Of a stretch of 64,000 bases of DNA, positions 34,975-44,247 are shown in pieces. The stretch covers positions 1 through 64,000 of the forward strand of contig CAZDWZ010000009.1 of assembly GCA_964509425.1 (NCBI GenBank). Reading direction: 5' to 3'. The translations under genes and the position numbers were made by a program. Under the pieces are notes generated by a model, which had not been told where the DNA came from, made no database searches, and saw only the letters and a list, made by a program, of their open reading frames with translations. This DNA comes from CAZDWZ01 sp964509425 (GTDB taxonomy: Bacteria; Bdellovibrionota_C; UBA2361; SZUA-149; CAZDWZ01). Within the stretch, counting starts at the first letter, position 1, and each line of letters opens with the position of its first letter.

Positions 34975-35766
34975 ATGCTCAGGATGAACGTGGTCTTCGA
35001 GCTTCTTTGCTTCGTCGTGTTCCTGCTGATCGGGGTGTTCCTGGTCTTCAATCCTCCTCAGTTCGTGCCGCCGCCGCACCAGCAGCTGCCAATCCCGCGG
35101 GAGCCGGAGGGACCGAGGTTAGACCCTCAGCGCTTCAACCAGATGCCGGTGGACCCTGTTCGGATCGATGTTCCCGCACTGCTCGATCCGTGGCTGGAGA
35201 AGGACAATGATCGCATCGACAATCTCCTCGCCGAGATGAAGGCGTATCAGCCTTTCCTTTCGCAGCTCGAACGGTTCCCCGAGTGGAGACCGAACGAACG
35301 CGAAGTCACCGGGGTGATCGCGGTCGCGCTTCTTAACACGGGGAAAGCGCGTCCAAGAGTGCAGCAAATGCTCTACGAGATGCGGGACCGAGTGGTTGCC
35401 GCGGCTCTGAGCCAGCGTTTAGATCAAGTAGCGGCATTCCCGGGAATGCTCGGGACCATTGCCGAGCGGGAAGCGAAAGACGAAGCTCTTGCTGAGGAGC
35501 TGGCAATCCTGTCAAAAGAGCTGAGAGAAGCTGAGAAGAATCTTTCGGAGGCGCTTCAAGCTCTCGGCAAAGATCAGGCAGCGAATCTGCCCCTCCGGCT
35601 AACCGTGCTCAAGCATGAGGTGGTTCATATGACTACGCGTCTTCATCAAGGAAAGATGCGGCTCGATTTCAACCGCACGCTAACTGCTAGGCTCTCTGGG
35701 AAGCAGGCGGCTCCAACGAGAACCGCGAAGCTTCTTTCCGATCCGCTTGAAGGCGAAATTCGGTAA
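34975..35766 (+). CDS. Membrane-anchored coiled-coil protein with an HEVVH sequence
   Basis: About 263 residues from ATG 34975 (GTG 34921 and ATG 34984 are alternatives). N-terminal TM helix VVFELLCFVVFLLIGVFLVF, then a proline-rich stretch (PQFVPPPHQQLPIPREPE), then a helical/coiled-coil body (RDRVVAAALSQRLDQVAAF, AEELAILSKELREAEKNLSE). HEVVH at about 214-218 fits HExxH, but it sits in a helical segment without an obvious third ligand, so zinc binding is doubtful. The layout resembles the anchored proteins at 20613 and 50178. GC-rich, flanked by stem-loops. Confidence 0.6.
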   Translation: MLRMNVVFELLCFVVFLLIGVFLVFNPPQFVPPPHQQLPIPREPEGPRLDPQRFNQMPVDPVRIDVPALLDPWLEKDNDRIDNLLAEMKAYQPFLSQLERFPEWRPNEREVTGVIAVALLNTGKARPRVQQMLYEMRDRVVAAALSQRLDQVAAFPGMLGTIAEREAKDEALAEELAILSKELREAEKNLSEALQALGKDQAANLPLRLTVLKHEVVHMTTRLHQGKMRLDFNRTLTARLSGKQAAPTRTAKLLSDPLEGEIR

Positions 35767-35788
35767 GAGGAGATCCCGATATGTCGAT

Positions 35789-35818
35789 CGTTCCACGGAG
35801 CGTACACTCCGTGGAACG
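35789..35818. terminator. Perfect 12-bp stem-loop after the 34975 gene
   Basis: CGTTCCACGGAG / CTCCGTGGAACG with a 6-nt loop, starting 22 nt past the stop. No T tract. Confidence 0.6.
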
Positions 35819-36281
35819 CGGAAAAGGTTCCTCGAGCCTGGGTTCCCGTCCGCTCCTTTCACGCGGGTGGGCTTGCTTTTTCAACAAGTGAAGTGTCTAC
35901 GGAGTGGCCGGTAAGCTCCAGACCGGTCGGAAGGGACGGGCGAGCGAGAGGGGAAACAAAACCCCTCGCTAAACTAGAGCACTACGACATGAGATCGTTG
36001 GTTGCGATCTCGGTTTCGTTTGGCCTCGGAGCCGGACGTTCGCTTTTTGTTCGCCAAGTGAAGGCGCTTTGGATCTGCGGACTGAAATCAACGAACGGCG
36101 ACTGCTTCTTGGGCTGTTCCCAGACCCTTCGCGAGTTCTTCCACCGAGGAGAGGGCAGACCGGGCAAAGAGCTTGACCTGCTCGGTATCATGCATCGGAG
36201 CTGAATGTCAGGGTCTACAGGCAGGTTCTCTCAACTGAGAGTATACTGCAGGTACGCTCAAGGATGGCGTTAAGGATCAAA
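35819..36281. other. Spacer with one possible micro-ORF
   Basis: No standard gene in about 460 bp. A leftward 35-codon frame (36195-36088, starts MHDTEQVKLFARSALSSVEE) has a helical, protein-like composition but no ribosome site; noted only as a possibility. Confidence 0.3.
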
Positions 36282-36518
36282 ATGAAACACAGCACGCAGT
36301 TCAAAGGCCTCGCTAGGAAATATGGGGTGGATTTTCTCTCACTCGGGCGACGCCGTCAGCGGCGGGACGAAGTTGGTGAGCGAAATGAACGCCGAATGAG
36401 CGATGCGGAATATATCACTCACGTTCAGAAGAAATATGGAGAACGAATTTGGTCGTTGGCTCGATTCCGTGATGCCATCAAATTTCGTCGAGCAAGTCGA
36501 TTGTTGAATAAATGGTAG
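36282..36518 (+). CDS. Small basic protein
   Basis: A 78-residue protein; ATG 36282 has AAGGA 5 nt upstream (ATG 36264 lacks one). Rich in Arg/Lys (LGRRRQRRDEVGERNERRMS, DAIKFRRASRLLNKW), so possibly nucleic-acid binding. No signal peptide and no family recognised. Confidence 0.5.
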   Translation: MKHSTQFKGLARKYGVDFLSLGRRRQRRDEVGERNERRMSDAEYITHVQKKYGERIWSLARFRDAIKFRRASRLLNKW

Positions 36519-36979
36519 CAATGCAGGTATTTTTTGCTTTCAGGCAGCCAAATGCCCCGAGTTTCAAAGCTCGACCGACTTGAGAAATCACTCTCGGTTT
36601 TGAGCACCTCTAAATAAGGGGGTCGGTCCTTCGGAGAGGTTTCGGCGAGAATTTCGTCGAATCTCTCTGGGAGCGGCAGCGTGTGAAAATCGTGCGCGTT
36701 GGCCCGGCTTATTAAACTCCGAAATTGGGCGACTTAGAAGATTCGTAGCCTGCGTCGCGTCATGCGGAAAAACCTTACGAATCTGCGTTCAGCGAGCCAT
36801 TCGGGGGAGCAAATGAGAATTCTGCGTGGTTTAAGCATTTCGTTTGAGCTCAGCATCAACATATATCCGTGTAATCTCCAGGAAAGGTCTATACTGAAGG
36901 TGGTGGTAAGAATCCCATGCGCCATTTCGAGACACCCACCCGACTCCACGAAAGCGGCGCAAGTGAATCTCATATTTTT
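36519..36979. other. Spacer, nothing recognised
   Basis: About 460 bp between two rightward genes. Short frames only. If the next gene starts at ATG 36917 rather than 36980 the spacer is shorter. Confidence 0.35.
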
Positions 36980-37312
36980 ATGAAAACATCGGCAAAAGAC
37001 ATTCTTCAGCTAAACACGACCCTGGTTCGCCAAATATTGAGACTCGAAGGAAGGGTCGTCGCGCTCGAAGACAGAGTACAAAACGACGCGCGTCGAATTG
37101 AGAATCTCGAGGATCGTTACCGGTCAGGTATTCATATGATGGAAGTTGTTGAGCACGAGCGTTTATTGGCGGAGTCTACTCGGCAAGCAGAGCTCTCCTC
37201 GGAGGAGTTCAAGTCGGAGCTTCAATTGGAGTATGGAGTCAGTCAATGGGCGGCGAGAATGATCAACGAGATGTTGTTCCTTCGAACGCGACGGAATCTG
37301 TGGCGTTCGTAG
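36980..37312 (+). CDS. Coiled-coil protein, unknown
   Basis: A 110-residue frame from ATG 36980 (or 131 from ATG 36917). A heptad-rich segment runs through most of it (LNTTLVRQILRLEGRVVALE, RVQNDARRIENLEDRY, EVVEHERLLAESTRQAELSS). No signal peptide. Neither start has a strong binding site. Convergent with the histidine kinase gene. Probably a cytosolic oligomer. Confidence 0.5.
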   Translation: MKTSAKDILQLNTTLVRQILRLEGRVVALEDRVQNDARRIENLEDRYRSGIHMMEVVEHERLLAESTRQAELSSEEFKSELQLEYGVSQWAARMINEMLFLRTRRNLWRS

Positions 37313-37417
37313 AATCTATCTAAAGTATCAGGCTCAACTTTGGACCAAAATTACCAATAGGAAAGGATCTTTCCTCGCTCAGCGAGAAGGCAAATCTGTC
37401 CCCGAGCTCTGAGAAAT

Positions 37418-38497
37418 CTAGCTTGCGAGCGGCAGATCGATACTAAACACACATCCCTTACCCGGAAGGTCGCGGGCGGAAAGCAGCCCATCGTTAAGGG
37501 CGACAGCACGGTTAGAAATCGAAAGTCCGAGACCCAGACCAGTCCTATCGTCTCCGTGCTGAACGAAAGGTGAAAAGAGTTCTTCGACTTTTTCCTCTGG
37601 AAGTCCGCCGCACTCATCCTCGACCTCCAAATGAACTCGGTCCTTAGTGATTGTCGCGCGCACCTGCACAGTGCTGTCCGGCTTGGTGAACTTAATGGCG
37701 TTTTGGACGAGATTTGAGAGAGCAGCAATAATCAGATGTCGATCCACTTTCACGTGTAGAGCTGCGGGAACGTCGATGAGAAGCCTAACCCCTTTGGCTC
37801 TGGCGTCGAAAACCGCACTGACCTCGACCTCACCGACCAAATCGAGTACGCTGGTTTTCCTGAATTCGAGATCCGATTTCGAGCGGCTTCGGATATCAGA
37901 AAGGGATCGGTCGATTATCACCTTCATTCGACCCAGCGAGTCAGAGAGAACTCGGCTCGTACTTCCATCACCGCCAACTATGCCTCTTTGAATTAAACGA
38001 TGCGCCATCATCGCATTGCCCAACGCATTTCGAAGCTCGTGAGCAAGTGTTCCCAATCTCATAACCTCGTCGCGGTCGTCTGCCGCGCGCTGGCCACTAC
38101 TGAATTCTGCCACGGCGCTGGCAATGGCAACGTCTAGACAAAGATTGAGTCGATTAAATTCGTGGGCCGTAATCGGCTGCGTGACTTCGTCCTCCGCGAT
38201 TTCGGTGATCGATTGGCATAGAGCGCCATACCCGTGCACAACTTGCGAGATGGTGTGTCCTAGTCGCAAAGAGTCACGGCCACGGCGCGCAGCGGATTCC
38301 AAATATAGAGGAACTTCCGCTTTGATCGAAGAGTCGAGCTTAATATCTCCCACAACCTCAATCAGCTCCTCGTAAAATTCGACCAACCACAACTCGATGG
38401 ATTCGGTGGAGCTGTAGTTCGCATTCGCTAGCGCGAGCTTTTCACCACAAAGCTTGAGAATCTGTTCTCGCTTGTTTTGAAGGAGTTGATAGAGCAT
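37418..38497 (-). CDS. Soluble sensor histidine kinase
   Basis: A 359-residue protein. The N-terminal ~135 residues form an RsbRD-like helical sensor region (LWLVEFYEELIEVVGDIKLD, GHTISQVVHGYGALCQSITE) with no TM helix, so cytosolic. The HisKA dimerisation/phosphoacceptor motif LGTLAHELRNALGNA has H153; the catalytic domain shows the N box (LIIAALSNLVQNAIKF), G1 (VEDECGGLP), F box (LFSPF) and G2 (GLGLGLSI). No response regulator is nearby, so it is an orphan kinase; its partner lies elsewhere. Confidence 0.88.
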   Translation of the reverse strand: MLYQLLQNKREQILKLCGEKLALANANYSSTESIELWLVEFYEELIEVVGDIKLDSSIKAEVPLYLESAARRGRDSLRLGHTISQVVHGYGALCQSITEIAEDEVTQPITAHEFNRLNLCLDVAIASAVAEFSSGQRAADDRDEVMRLGTLAHELRNALGNAMMAHRLIQRGIVGGDGSTSRVLSDSLGRMKVIIDRSLSDIRSRSKSDLEFRKTSVLDLVGEVEVSAVFDARAKGVRLLIDVPAALHVKVDRHLIIAALSNLVQNAIKFTKPDSTVQVRATITKDRVHLEVEDECGGLPEEKVEELFSPFVQHGDDRTGLGLGLSISNRAVALNDGLLSARDLPGKGCVFSIDLPLAS

Positions 38498-38537
38498 TCA
38501 CACACCGGGGATTTTCGTTTCTGCTCAGCAATTTAGC

Positions 38538-38831
38538 ATGTCGAGCGAAGAAAGGCTGAGAATTCGGCGCGAGAGAATGGCACTCGAATTTCGTGCGCTC
38601 GTTAACCATCAATCTGAACGATGTGAACGCGCAAGACTCTCTTCGCAAGCTGATCGTGATCACTTCACGGACAGAAGGTCGAGTTGCGAAAATTCGGAAG
38701 CCTTACGGACATCGGTTGACGAACGATTCCTGGCTCTAAGCCCAGATCGAGAAGGTGCGAGCGAAGTCTCTCCACCGGGTCCGCTCATCAAAGCGAGAGA
38801 GGTGCTGCCCAACTATGGGAGGGTGGGATGA
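38538..38831 (+). CDS. Possible Arg/Ser-rich small protein
   Basis: A 97-residue frame divergent from the kinase gene (SSEERLRIRRERMALEFRAL onward). Highly charged, no binding site. The spacer to 39164 also contains three tandem copies of a 9-bp unit (gaagttggc) at 39054-39080. Low confidence. Confidence 0.3.
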   Translation: MSSEERLRIRRERMALEFRALVNHQSERCERARLSSQADRDHFTDRRSSCENSEALRTSVDERFLALSPDREGASEVSPPGPLIKAREVLPNYGRVG

Positions 38832-39164
38832 GAGCAAGAAGCAATTGACTGAGTCGCTTCGTTTGCGCGCCTTCTCGTCAATGAAGCCGAACGAGCCGAT
38901 GCGCCAAGCGCTGTCATGGCAATCTCCCGCCGAAAGCTGCTCTTCTAAGGTTCGGTTGGCGCAATCTAACCGGTTGAGGAGAAGGAATGAGATCGAAATC
39001 TCAGCAAGTATTCGGCGAACTGGCTTCAACGACACTGCGGACACCTGTGTGCAGAAGTTGGCGAAGTTGGCGAAGTTGGAAGGCTTGGACATCCTTTAGA
39101 AGGAGCTGAACGCCCCGCCCGGAGAACACACAAATGGTAAATGAGCAAAATCTTGAAGGCGATT

Positions 39165-39584
39165 ATGAGAATTATAACGACGTATTTGCATGGGTTTACA
39201 GACTACTTCGGAGCGGTGGTTTTATTCCTCGCGCCGAATATTTTCGGATTTGCGGGGGTAGGCGGACCAACCGAGATGCTGCCAAGGATCTTAGGAGTGA
39301 TCATACTTTTACAGGCGGTCTCAACAAATTATGAGCTAGGATTTTTGGGGATACTCTCGATGAAGGCGCACCTCATAAACGACTATTTGGCGGGAGGACT
39401 GCTGATAGTCTCCCCGTGGTTATTCGGGTTTGCGAATTCACCTCTTAACATGTGGGTTCCGCACGTTCTCGTTGGTGTGACCGTTATCACCCTGGCGGCG
39501 ATGACCGAGGTTCAGTCGCGTGCGCCGATATTTACGAAAATGACGGGCCGAATTCTCGGCGGCGAATCCGCGCGAAAAATATGA
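39165..39584 (+). CDS. SPW-repeat membrane protein
   Basis: A 139-residue protein with four TM helices in two similar halves: HGFTDYFGAVVLFLAPNIFG and NDYLAGGLLIVSPWLFGFAN, each followed by a second helix (LPRILGVIILLQAVSTN and MWVPHVLVGVTVITLAAMT). SPWLFGF is the SPW motif. Family function is unknown. ATG 39165 is chosen for AAGG 6 nt upstream; ATG 39141 is in frame. A long stem-loop starts 7 nt after the stop. Confidence 0.8.
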   Translation: MRIITTYLHGFTDYFGAVVLFLAPNIFGFAGVGGPTEMLPRILGVIILLQAVSTNYELGFLGILSMKAHLINDYLAGGLLIVSPWLFGFANSPLNMWVPHVLVGVTVITLAAMTEVQSRAPIFTKMTGRILGGESARKI

Positions 39585-39591
39585 TGCGTGT

Positions 39592-39637
39592 TCGGCGGTG
39601 GCAAACCTTAAGATGTTTTTGAGGTTTGCTGGGCCGA
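39592..39637. terminator. Stem-loop after the SPW gene
   Basis: TCGGC / GCCGA outer and GCAAACCT / AGGTTTGC inner arms, starting 7 nt past the stop. The loop includes a GTTTTTG run, but there is no T tract after the stem. Confidence 0.5.
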
Positions 39638-39741
39638 CGCCCGGAACACCAGGGTGCACGAGGGTCTCGGCGCAAGATGGTGCTCACCACCGGAAATATG
39701 CATCACTTTCTTGTTTGGTGCCCAGGGCTGCCTTCCAGTAA

Positions 39742-39972
39742 ATGCGGTCGGCTATCCTCAAACGCGCCTCACCGGACGTCGAGGGGGAGCTGACGGGTCA
39801 GGAGCAGGCACCTTGGGGGTTCCCGATAACCACGGGTCCTGAACGAACAGAGGAGTTCAGTCCGGGACTATCTCCCGAGTTGATGGAGTTGGCGAATGCG
39901 GCTCGGCGAATGATGGGGAAGAGTATTCTTTCATCGATCGACAACGAGGAGTTATCGAAAGGCTCGCACTGA
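39742..39972 (+). CDS. Possible 76-residue protein
   Basis: The frame starts MRSAILKRASPDVEGELTGQ and continues PGLSPELMELANAARRMMGK, giving a plausible soluble helical end. No ribosome site, overlaps nothing. Low confidence. Confidence 0.35.
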   Translation: MRSAILKRASPDVEGELTGQEQAPWGFPITTGPERTEEFSPGLSPELMELANAARRMMGKSILSSIDNEELSKGSH

Positions 39973-40058
39973 GCTCCTCCTGCGTTCACCTTCAGAGGAA
40001 ATGAGGGTGCCCGTTTCTGGAGTTTCGTAGTTGGATTTCTTTGTTTGATTCAGCGCTT

Positions 40059-40085
40059 GCCTGCCCGGCAATGGCTCGGGCAGGC
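40059..40085. terminator. Perfect 9-bp stem-loop
   Basis: GCCTGCCCG / CGGGCAGGC with a 9-nt loop, 20 bp past the stop of the leftward gene ending at 40106. Likely terminator of that gene. Confidence 0.5.
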
Positions 40086-40105
40086 TCGTCTACCGAAATT
40101 TGCGA

Positions 40106-40291
40106 CTAAGTATTCCGACCGCCTCTTTCCTGCTTCGGTGAGTCAGAGCGCGAGTTCTCGCCTTTTCGTTCCGACTTTTTCGTCTCGGAATGAGCCTGCT
40201 GGCTCCGTTGCTCTCCTGCGTTTTTCTGGTTTCGATCTGAAGTGTTTGACTTCGGATTCTGCTGCGATGGGTTTGGGCGCTGATTGTTCAT
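40106..40291 (-). CDS. Small disordered hydrophilic protein
   Basis: A 61-residue protein from ATG 40291 with AAGAAGGA 5 nt upstream. Made almost only of Asn, Gln, Ser, Lys, Arg, Glu and Pro (MNNQRPNPSQQNPKSNTSD, RKGENSRSDSPKQERGG), so intrinsically disordered; such proteins are often stress-related. It stands alone with a stem-loop after its stop. Confidence 0.5.
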   Translation of the reverse strand: MNNQRPNPSQQNPKSNTSDRNQKNAGEQRSQQAHSETKKSERKGENSRSDSPKQERGGRNT

Positions 40292-40641
40292 GTGTTCCTT
40301 CTTGATGTTCTCACGCCGCAAGCATCGTCCTCAAGAAGCGCGCTGGCCATGACTGGAGGCAGGCAGCTCGCAGCACTCAATGCGGAGAGATTGAGACTGA
40401 CGTTTAAGAGACATCCGCGCTCCTGGGGTTGAGAGGCAGGAACTCTACCCGCAGAAATATCGTGATCGTTTCCTCCGGACCGAATTTTCGTCGATTCGTA
40501 TCGCACCGCCGAGGGCCGTATCGGAGGCTCTGAGGATGTGGTAGCCGGACATGGTAGCGGGGATATTATAGTGGGCAAATTTGCAGGGTTGTCGAATTTC
40601 GCTGTGTGGTATCGCACCTTGCGAGAAAAAGAAGGAAAAAA

Positions 40642-40863
40642 ATGAGCGCCAAGAAGAACCGAGACAGTGAGAGGAACTTATCGTCAGCTGAGTTTGTTGC
40701 GACTCTTCGTCGCGCAGCAGACGCAATAGAGTCTGGAGAGAAGCTTGAAGTTCGAGTTGCCGGTGAGCGCGTCTATGTCCCATCTCGAGCCACTTTCAGC
40801 ATCGAACACGAGCGTGATGGGGGTGATGAAGAACTAGAGTTTCAGATTCGCTGGTCGGAGTAG
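40642..40863 (+). CDS. Amphi-Trp domain protein
   Basis: A 73-residue protein from ATG 40642 with AAGGA 6 nt upstream. SSAEFVATLRRAADAIESGE, LEVRVAGERVYVPSRATFSI and EELEFQIRWSE match the amphi-Trp domain (helix, then strands with an amphipathic ELEF.I.W end). The family is widespread in archaea and some bacteria; function unknown. Single gene. Confidence 0.8.
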   Translation: MSAKKNRDSERNLSSAEFVATLRRAADAIESGEKLEVRVAGERVYVPSRATFSIEHERDGGDEELEFQIRWSE

Positions 40864-41090
40864 TTAGGTAACGAATAACAAAGCCGAACTCCGTAAGCGA
40901 ATCCTTTAATTTTTTTGTCCGGCGTAGAATCAAAGGTGCCGCGGGACAATGCGTTGGCGAGGAGCTTTTCTTCGCTCAACGCAATCTTCTAAATATTTCA
41001 ATGGGAGCAAGCTTGACGAAGCCAATACCTCGGGGCGTACCGGGAAATAATGAGCACCTTCTCACCAGCATCCAAATTCGCGAGTTTGAC

Positions 41091-41336
41091 CTAATCCCAC
41101 CAATCCTTATCGAAACAAAGGGCGTCCTGCCCCGGTCCGAATTCGATCAAATTGGAGACCATGTCAAAACAGCTGTTCGGCTCGTAACGATAGCCGGCGC
41201 TGACATCAGCGTCTTGTCTGATCGAGGACGCAAGCGGGTCGAACCGGAGAGCCTCAATGTCGCCGAACGTCGGTGCAAACCTCGGAGAGGCACAAAGCAA
41301 GAAGAGTTAATACAAGAATAGCGTAAACCATTTCAT
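41091..41336 (-). pseudogene. Small exported protein gene with in-frame TAA in the signal sequence
   Basis: ATG 41336, with GGAG 9 nt upstream, begins MKWFTLFLY, hits TAA at 41309-41307 (codon 10), then continues in the same frame LFLLCASPRFAPTFGDIEAL and on to DALCFDKDWWD. Joined, this is a signal peptide plus a roughly 60-residue mature protein with two Cys. A single substitution would explain the interruption; it may be a dead gene or a sequence error. Confidence 0.5.
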
Positions 41337-41930
41337 GATTTAGGTCTCCGACTTTGTGAACGGTGGCCCAAATCCCTCCTCCATTACGCGATCGACACTT
41401 TTTGGACTCACTTTTCGAAATATCTGCAAGGCTCTCGATGTCGCATTTTCTGCGAGGCGCCTCGTGCCCCGGCGCGGGGAGTGGGGGTAGGCGGCGTCCG
41501 TTACAGTTCCACCTCTTCGCTTTCGCTCGAGATACTCGCGAACATGTTGTCACTCACGAAATACTAAGAGTTCGGAGGTTTGGGCGGTATCTTGGCGGTG
41601 GAGGTCATCTCGCGGTGCCTCAGGATAGGGCAGTAAGGGAGCACAGATCAGAGACTTGTGCCGTTTTGTCGGCAAATTGAGACGAAGTGATGTTGATTAG
41701 CGGGCTTCCAGCTCGCATTATAGTGGAAAGGTTCTTTTTACGGATTTTCAATTTCAGTCGAGACGAGTTCCCCACCGAGATAGTTCCATCCCAATCATTC
41801 CGCGTTTGATGTTTACCCGGCAATGATTTCTATTTGTACCTCAGTTCTATTTGCTGAATGACTTGGGTCGAGCTCGAGTCAAAGAAACTTCTGGTCACAA
41901 GCTTTTCCTACTCCCCGTTGACGTGTGAGC
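41337..41930. other. Spacer without a clear gene
   Basis: About 600 bp. A leftward frame from TTG 41823 (ARG/Ser-rich, 67 residues) and a rightward frame from 41363 both look doubtful. Confidence 0.3.
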
Positions 41931-41983
41931 GATCGCATCCGCCGACTGGCGCCCTCGATTCGCGCCAGTTCGCGGATGCAATC
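41931..41983. promoter_or_regulatory. Long two-tier palindrome upstream of the 42031 gene
   Basis: GATCGCATCCGC pairs with GCGGATGCAATC (one mismatch), and ACTGGCGC with GCGCCAGT, separated by 2-nt internal loops; 9-nt apical loop. It ends about 47 nt before the ATG. One of the strongest structures in the window. Confidence 0.6.
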
Positions 41984-42030
41984 GCGTCTGTTCCGGCGTG
42001 CCCGGAATCAATCAACCAGGAGAACCAGAC

Positions 42031-42453
42031 ATGTTCGGTGACCACCCCAAAGAGCGAACCTTCCGCGGTTCGTGTCTCCAGTACATGATCGTCGGCCTCC
42101 CCGAAGATGAGTCGCGCGGCCCCGTCATGGAGGAGGAATCCGGCGCGGCCGTTCGTTCCTGCAAAACCGCGCTCCCCCCCCTCTCCGGCCGGGCGAAGGT
42201 CCACCTGAGCGGCATCAGGATCTCCCTGTGCAAGCTGACCTACGAAACCTCCACCACCGTACTGCAACTGAACACAAGCAAGTTCGAGGGTGAGGTGGTG
42301 ACGAAGGACTGCGTGGATGTCGACATCGCCTTCGCCATCGAACACCTGAGCGTCATGGCGATGGTGATCAAGGCGGCGATGAGCTGGAGGACGGTGAAGG
42401 TCGTGGTGAATGGGGAAGAGCTGTTCGCGTGGGATGAAAAGAAGGGGAACTAA
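42031..42453 (+). CDS. GC-rich small protein, unknown
   Basis: A 140-residue protein; ATG 42031 has CAGGAGA 7 nt upstream, better than the in-frame ATG 41998 inside the leader. Strands and helices are mixed: FRGSCLQYMIVGLPEDES, KVHLSGIRISLCKLTYETST, FEGEVVTKDCVDVDIAFAIE, MVIKAAMSWRTVKVVVNGEE. It ends LFAWDEKKGN. No signal peptide. GC-rich codons; long palindrome upstream but no strong stem-loop was found downstream. Confidence 0.6.
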   Translation: MFGDHPKERTFRGSCLQYMIVGLPEDESRGPVMEEESGAAVRSCKTALPPLSGRAKVHLSGIRISLCKLTYETSTTVLQLNTSKFEGEVVTKDCVDVDIAFAIEHLSVMAMVIKAAMSWRTVKVVVNGEELFAWDEKKGN

Positions 42454-42748
42454 TTCGACAGAAGTAAGGGAAAAAAAGCGTTGTAATGTCCGTCAAGACA
42501 GGAAACTGCACCGGGCTGGGCCGCCGTTACGGGCCCCTCACGAATCCTCTCGTCGATCTTTCACGTGCTCCTACGAACTCACAAGGGTCACGCATAAGGC
42601 GCGGAGCGTCAAAGACCTGGCGGCAGCGGCCAAGAACTACTTGTCGATACGGTATCTGCCGACCAGCGGTTGCGACAGACCACCCGAGTTGATGCGTCTT
42701 TTGCCGGTCACTCTGGAGTCACAGCATATCGCCTGATAGACTCTTCGA

Positions 42749-43567
42749 ATGGAAACCCGACTCCAAAACAATAGCCCAGAGGAATCACCCGAGCTCAAAT
42801 ATTACGGTACGACCGCTCGCCACTACGATGCGGCTTACGCTGCAGATTCTCGACTAAGAGACACTCCATTTTACCTTGAACTTGCGAAGGCCGTGAATGG
42901 CAGAACGCTCGAAGTCGCGTGCGGGACGGGGCGTGTTCTCATTCCTATAGCGAGAGCAGGAGTGAGGATCGATGGGTTCGATTTTTCCCCAGAGCTGCTC
43001 TCAATATTGCGCGAGAAGTTGAAATCCGAAGCACCGGAGTTGCGAGATCAAATCTCGTTGTACGAGGCGGATATGCGGGACTTTGCTTTGGGACAGTTGT
43101 ATGATCTCATCACCATTCCGTTTCGACCTTTGCAGCATCTCTTTACGGTAGACGATCAACTCTCCGCGTTTCGTTGCTTTCACGCTCACTTAAATCGGGG
43201 CGGGAAACTCGCGTTCAACGTCTTTTATCCAAACTTTCAATTGCTCGAAGAAGTCGGAGTAGAAAGAATGGAGCTGGAATGGCGAGACCCTTTGGACAGC
43301 TCGATTACCGTGCGAAGATCATTTCTTCGAACGTCAGTCGATAAATTGAATCAGATTTCACGGGGCGAGTTCATATTCCGCTCATATCGAGGCGAGGAGT
43401 TGTTGAACGAAGAGCGGTCAACGTTGAACATGAGTTATTATTCGTATCCGCAAATTTTATTGCTTCTACGATCGACCGGGTTTCGCGTCCGAGAGGAGTT
43501 CGGCACTTTCGACAAGGAGCCAATTTCCGTTTGCAAAGAGATGATCTTTGTTGTGGAGAAAGAGTGA
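42749..43567 (+). CDS. Class I SAM-dependent methyltransferase
   Basis: A 272-residue protein. Motif I is LEVACGTGRVLIPIARAG, motif II region VRIDGFDFSPELLSILREKL, then ISLYEADMRDFALGQLYDLI and ITIPFRPLQHLFTVDDQLSA, typical of small-molecule methyltransferases of the Methyltransf_25/11 type. The C-terminal region has FRSYRGEELLNEERSTLNMS and SYPQILLLLRSTGF. No clear ribosome site. Single gene; substrate unknown. Confidence 0.85.
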   Translation: METRLQNNSPEESPELKYYGTTARHYDAAYAADSRLRDTPFYLELAKAVNGRTLEVACGTGRVLIPIARAGVRIDGFDFSPELLSILREKLKSEAPELRDQISLYEADMRDFALGQLYDLITIPFRPLQHLFTVDDQLSAFRCFHAHLNRGGKLAFNVFYPNFQLLEEVGVERMELEWRDPLDSSITVRRSFLRTSVDKLNQISRGEFIFRSYRGEELLNEERSTLNMSYYSYPQILLLLRSTGFRVREEFGTFDKEPISVCKEMIFVVEKE

Positions 43568-43858
43568 CGTTGAGCGAATACCCAAGGAGAACTTCGAGTC
43601 GTCCTCTGGCGGTGGAGTAGCCAGTCTACGGAGCTTCTAACAAGGGATCGAATTTCCCAATAACTCAACACCGATGGCGATTGGAAATCGATTCCCACCG
43701 GTTATTAGATTCTGAAAAAGCCTAACATCAACGAAATCCATCTGTAGTAATCAGAGCTCCGGGTTCTGAATTCGATGTTTCTAACGTTTATTCTGGGAAG
43801 TTTAGAGTCTCGTGAAGGATTCCAAAGAAACCACTTTTCATAACTGCGTGATGGCATT

Positions 43859-44247
43859 TTGCGGACGATCCTCTCGACGATTGCCAAACTGTTAAAACTT
43901 GGCTGGCCGTTTGAGTGGTCGAATGGCTACGGTGGTTCGTCGACCTGCACGATATCGCCTTCGAGAACCGACGTTCAGCTTAGTGCCGAGACGAAAAATA
44001 TCGGGTTGGCGTTGGCTGATTCAGTCGCTCCTATCGCATACTTCTGAGAGGATGGTTCACTATTTTCGGTTTCGGTGTACCCGGATCTTGCTTGGAGATG
44101 CTCGACGCTCTACGAAAGTGGCGGCATCTACGTTGGAGATCCTCCAGACAATGGAACCCCACCTGGCGCTGTCTTATCTCCTGACGTCCAGATTAACATT
44201 CTCAATGCTACCGGTGACGGGATTCGAGGTCTCGCCGGAGGGCAGTA
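43859..44247 (+). pseudogene. Protein gene interrupted by in-frame TGA
   Basis: The frame from about 43859 (RTILSTIAKLLKLGWPFEWS ... VQLSAETKNIGLALADSVAP, then IAYF) meets TGA at 44045-44047 and continues in the same frame EDGSLFSVSVYPDLAWRCST, LYESGGIYVGDPPDNGTPPG, AVLSPDVQINILNATGDG to TAG at 44247. Both sides look like one exported or surface beta-rich protein. The true start is unclear. No family recognised. Nonsense mutation or sequence error. Confidence 0.45.

Noticed and set aside
35903..35935. Possible fourth copy of the dispersed repeat (ggccggtaagctcc)
   Set aside because: Only about a dozen bases match and the following blocks do not align.
39054..39080. Three tandem copies of a 9-bp unit (gaagttggc)
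   Set aside because: Too short and isolated to suggest a functional repeat array.
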